A DNA stretch of 24,672 bases. Source: Sulfurimonas sp. (GTDB taxonomy: Bacteria > Campylobacterota > Campylobacteria > Campylobacterales > Sulfurimonadaceae). Position numbers and translations under genes: made by a program. The stretch lies in assembly GCA_027063295.1 (NCBI GenBank), contig JAMORZ010000191.1, forward strand, positions 1 through 24,672, written 5' to 3'. The stretch's first letter is position 1. The number at the start of each line of letters is the position of its first letter. The notes below the pieces were generated by a model, which saw nothing but the letters and a program-made list of their open reading frames with translations, was not told where the DNA came from and searched no databases. Positions 22,224 through 24,672 of this stretch are shown one piece after another.

Positions 22224-24176
22224 TTACTTAATAAGCTCTCTCATCTCACTCTCTGTAAGAGTAGAGACTCCAAGACTCACAGCCTTGTCATACTTACTTC
22301 CAGCATCTTCTCCATAGATAAGATAGTTTGTTTTTTTACTTACACTTCCACTCACTTTTGCCCCCAAAGACTCCAGCATCTCCTTAATAGCTCCGCGAGA
22401 TTCACTCATTGTACCTGTAAGCACCACGGTTTTACCTTTAAAAGGGTTCTCTTTGGCTTCTAAGCGTTTTTGTGGCTCTTTTGGTTGTAAGATCTCTTGG
22501 AGTTTCTCTATTGTTTGGCGATTGACCCGTACAAACTCAAGCACAGACTCGGCCATCTCCTCACCTATACCATCACACTCTACTATCTGCTCTTTTGTAG
22601 CATCTACAAAACCAAAGCCAAAAGCCTCAGCAAGTGTCTTTGAAGCCACTTCACCAATATGCTCAATCCCCAAAGAGTTGATAAAACGCCAATATTCACA
22701 CCCTTTTGCATTCTCTAGCGAGTTGAGCAGATTTTGTGCTTTTTTCTCTTTGAAACCCTCCAGCTCTAAAAGCTGCTCGAGTGTTAAGTCAAAAAGATCA
22801 AGTACACTTTTTACAAGAGAGGCATTAAAGAGTTGTTCTACTATCTTAGTGCCTAGTCCATCTATGTTAAGGCATGGTTTAGAAGCAAAGTAGATGATAG
22901 AGTTTACCACCCTTGCTTCACATGAGAGGTTTTGACACTTTATAAGTACATCTTCTTGAAGCAACTCACTTTGACACACAGGGCAATGTGTAGGTTTTTC
23001 AAATACAACTTCATCACCACTTCTCTCATGAGTGAGTACTTTGATGATCTTTGGTATCACATCACCACTTCTTAAGATGATCACCTTATCACCAAGCCTG
23101 ATATCTTTTCTCTCTATCTCATCAAAGTTATGCAGTGTTGCACGCTCCACTACCACACCATCTATGTCAGTTGGCTCCACCACTGCTACAGGTGTCACAG
23201 CTCCTGTGCGACCCACTTGCAAGATGATATCTTTTATGGTTGTTATCTTCTCAACAGCAGGGAACTTATATGCCACTGCCCAGCGAGGCACCTTAACAGT
23301 GTAGCCCATATCTATCTGCGATGCTATCTCATTGACTTTTATCACCATACCATCAAGCATCATCGAATAGCTCTCTCTGTCGTGCACCATCTGTTTATAG
23401 ATAGACTCTATCTCATCAGCATTCTTGCAAACTGCACTCTCTGGTGGTTTTCTAAACCCAAGATCATAGATATAGTGCATCTTCTCATTGAGCAGTTTGT
23501 GTGGCAGGGAGTTCACACCCACACCATAAGGTAAAAAGACGAGATTTCTCGATGCTGTGATGGCAGAATCAAGTTGGCGCAAACTTCCAGCAGCTGCATT
23601 TCTTGGGTTAGCAAAGAGTTGCTCACCATTTTTAAGTCGCTCCTCATTGATGCGCTCAAACTCATCTTTAAAGATCACCACCTCTCCACGTATCTCCAAA
23701 AGTTCTTTGTGTTCTATGGTGAGTGGGATTGAGTTGATTGTTTTGACATTTTGAGTGATAAGTTCACCCACCTCACCATCACCACGGGTGATCCCTTTGA
23801 TAAGGTTACCATTTTCGTAGATCAGATTCAGTGAAGCACCATCATATTTTGGCTCACAGTAAAATGTAACATTGCTATCTAGTTTATATGTTTTAGTCAG
23901 CCATTTTTGCAGATCTTCATAGTTGAAAATATCTTCAAGACTCCACATACGTGAGAGGTGTGGCTCTTTTTCAAAGCCTTCATTCACTACATCACCCACC
24001 CTTTGTGTTGGTGAGTTTTGCATCACCTCATCAGGGTGTGCCTCCTCAAACGCAACCACCTCATGGTAAAGCTTGTCATACTCCTCATCGGTAGTTATGG
24101 GATCATCAAGCACATAATAGTGGTGCGACCAAAGGTTTAGTTTTTCTACTGCTGCTTTATATTGTATTGTATTCAT
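22224..24176 (-). CDS. ligA: NAD+-dependent DNA ligase
   Basis: 650 residues, full length. It seals nicks in replication and repair using NAD+. Domains in order: Ia with WSHHYYVLDDPITTDEEYD (NMN contacts), adenylation domain with catalytic K110 in CEPKYDGASLNL, OB fold with LQVGRTGAVTPVA, a four-Cys zinc finger (CPVC...CQNLSCEA), helix-hairpin-helix repeats, and a C-terminal BRCT domain (GKTVVLTGTMSESRGAIKEMLESLGAKV). Start ATG 24174-24176. It leads the tlyA-pyrF run and lies 37 bases after the MATE gene. Confidence 0.98.
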   Translation of the reverse strand: MNTIQYKAAVEKLNLWSHHYYVLDDPITTDEEYDKLYHEVVAFEEAHPDEVMQNSPTQRVGDVVNEGFEKEPHLSRMWSLEDIFNYEDLQKWLTKTYKLDSNVTFYCEPKYDGASLNLIYENGNLIKGITRGDGEVGELITQNVKTINSIPLTIEHKELLEIRGEVVIFKDEFERINEERLKNGEQLFANPRNAAAGSLRQLDSAITASRNLVFLPYGVGVNSLPHKLLNEKMHYIYDLGFRKPPESAVCKNADEIESIYKQMVHDRESYSMMLDGMVIKVNEIASQIDMGYTVKVPRWAVAYKFPAVEKITTIKDIILQVGRTGAVTPVAVVEPTDIDGVVVERATLHNFDEIERKDIRLGDKVIILRSGDVIPKIIKVLTHERSGDEVVFEKPTHCPVCQSELLQEDVLIKCQNLSCEARVVNSIIYFASKPCLNIDGLGTKIVEQLFNASLVKSVLDLFDLTLEQLLELEGFKEKKAQNLLNSLENAKGCEYWRFINSLGIEHIGEVASKTLAEAFGFGFVDATKEQIVECDGIGEEMAESVLEFVRVNRQTIEKLQEILQPKEPQKRLEAKENPFKGKTVVLTGTMSESRGAIKEMLESLGAKVSGSVSKKTNYLIYGEDAGSKYDKAVSLGVSTLTESEMRELIK

Positions 24177-24213
24177 AAAATGGATAATACACTAAAATCA
24201 CTTAAACTCATTT

Positions 24214-24672
24214 TTATACCTTCGTATAAAGCCAACTGCGTTTGGTATAAACATACCAATACACAACCCCTTTTATAAGTGTTTCAACATTCATAATAAT
24301 AAAAATTGCCACAATGTCACACCCCATCTTATAGGCAATATAAGATGGTATAACACGCAAGAGCCACAAAGAGGCTACATTGATCTTTAGAGTTGTTTTG
24401 GTTGCTCCTGCACCTCTGAGTGCTCCAGCATACACAAACATCACAGCTAAAGGGATCTGTGCAAGTCCTACCAAAATAAGATACCCTGAAGCGATCGCAA
24501 TAGTGAGGGAATCTTGTGTAAAAAAGCCTACTAAAAACTCAGGCATAGTGATGAGAAAAACCCCAATAGTTCCCATAAAAACATAAGCAATACGACCACT
24601 TATCACCCCCATACGGTATGCCTTGTCAAAATCTTTTGCCCCTATATTTTGCCCCACAAGAGCCATCGCAGC
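24214..24672 (-). CDS. MATE-family efflux transporter, N-terminal part outside window
   Basis: Open frame enters from the right edge (AAMALVGQNIGA...) and ends at 24214; about 152 C-terminal residues are present, with four hydrophobic helices. MALVGQNIGAKD(F) and later AGALRGAGATKTT are hallmark MATE motifs (the repeated GQN(I/L)GA loop and RGxGxT). Members export cationic drugs or metabolites using Na+ or H+. Only this half is visible, so subfamily and coupling ion cannot be given. Confidence 0.9.
   Translation of the reverse strand, partial: AAMALVGQNIGAKDFDKAYRMGVISGRIAYVFMGTIGVFLITMPEFLVGFFTQDSLTIAIASGYLILVGLAQIPLAVMFVYAGALRGAGATKTTLKINVASLWLLRVIPSYIAYKMGCDIVAIFIIMNVETLIKGVVYWYVYTKRSWLYTKV

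Noticed and set aside
1..24672. tRNA, rRNA, CRISPR repeats, IS ends
   Set aside because: No T-loop-like GGTTCGAAT block, no regularly spaced repeat and no transposase-like translation were seen on either strand by eye; a covariance-model scan was not possible.

Overview
The window looks like chromosomal DNA from a Campylobacterota (epsilonproteobacterial) organism, probably close to Sulfurimonas or a relative. The basis is AT-rich coding sequence, atpB standing apart from the other ATP synthase genes, a short FtsY without an acidic N-terminal domain, and a block atpB / FTHF cyclo-ligase / RNase Y / TlpA-like lipoprotein / ftsY that, from memory, resembles the C. jejuni neighbourhood. No rRNA, tRNA, IS element or CRISPR array was seen. 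Taxon and synteny are inference; gene calls rest on motifs visible in the translations.

Layout. (a) 1-5784, all minus: gatB, then a voltage-gated-like K+ channel with one RCK module, a separate soluble RCK protein, gpsA, and an SLC13/DASS anion transporter cut by the left edge. The genes overlap or lie within a few bases, so they are probably one transcript. (b) 5785-6347: a sigma70-like promoter, a GEMM-I (cyclic-dinucleotide) riboswitch-like leader and the small exported protein it precedes. (c) 6330-12342: atpB with a small membrane protein; a periplasmic haem-c protein of the DUF3365 type; RNase Y and FTHF cyclo-ligase; a thioredoxin-like lipoprotein with ftsY; an orphan OmpR-type response regulator. 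(d) 12377-13006: overlapping divergent promoters, thiS, and acpS convergent to it.

(e) 13022-17238, all minus: a Crp/Fnr regulator, then a perfect TTGAT-N4-ATCAA box placed at -41.5 of a predicted promoter, then DUF2249 protein, a polytopic membrane protein of NnrS/haem-copper-oxidase-like appearance, a DUF59 metal-sulfur assembly protein, a precorrin-2 dehydrogenase-like protein, a Tsx-like outer-membrane channel, a small membrane protein and acpS. This looks like an accessory cluster for anaerobic/nitrogen-oxide metabolism under Crp/Fnr control. (f) 17238-19303: proA and proC, divergently transcribed. (g) 19311-19940: a LapG-type periplasmic cysteine protease, a family normally governed by c-di-GMP, which fits the riboswitch-like leader. 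(h) 19983-20777: an apparently 5'-truncated, unrecognised coiled-coil gene. Buried antisense in it is a possible 35-residue membrane peptide gene with near-consensus promoter and ribosome binding site. (i) 20746-24672, minus: pyrF, tlyA, ligA and the C-terminal part of a MATE transporter.

The most interesting items are the riboswitch-like leader with a visible anti-Shine-Dalgarno alternative fold, the hidden antisense membrane-peptide gene, the Crp/Fnr-box cluster, and the split tandem-RCK channel pair.
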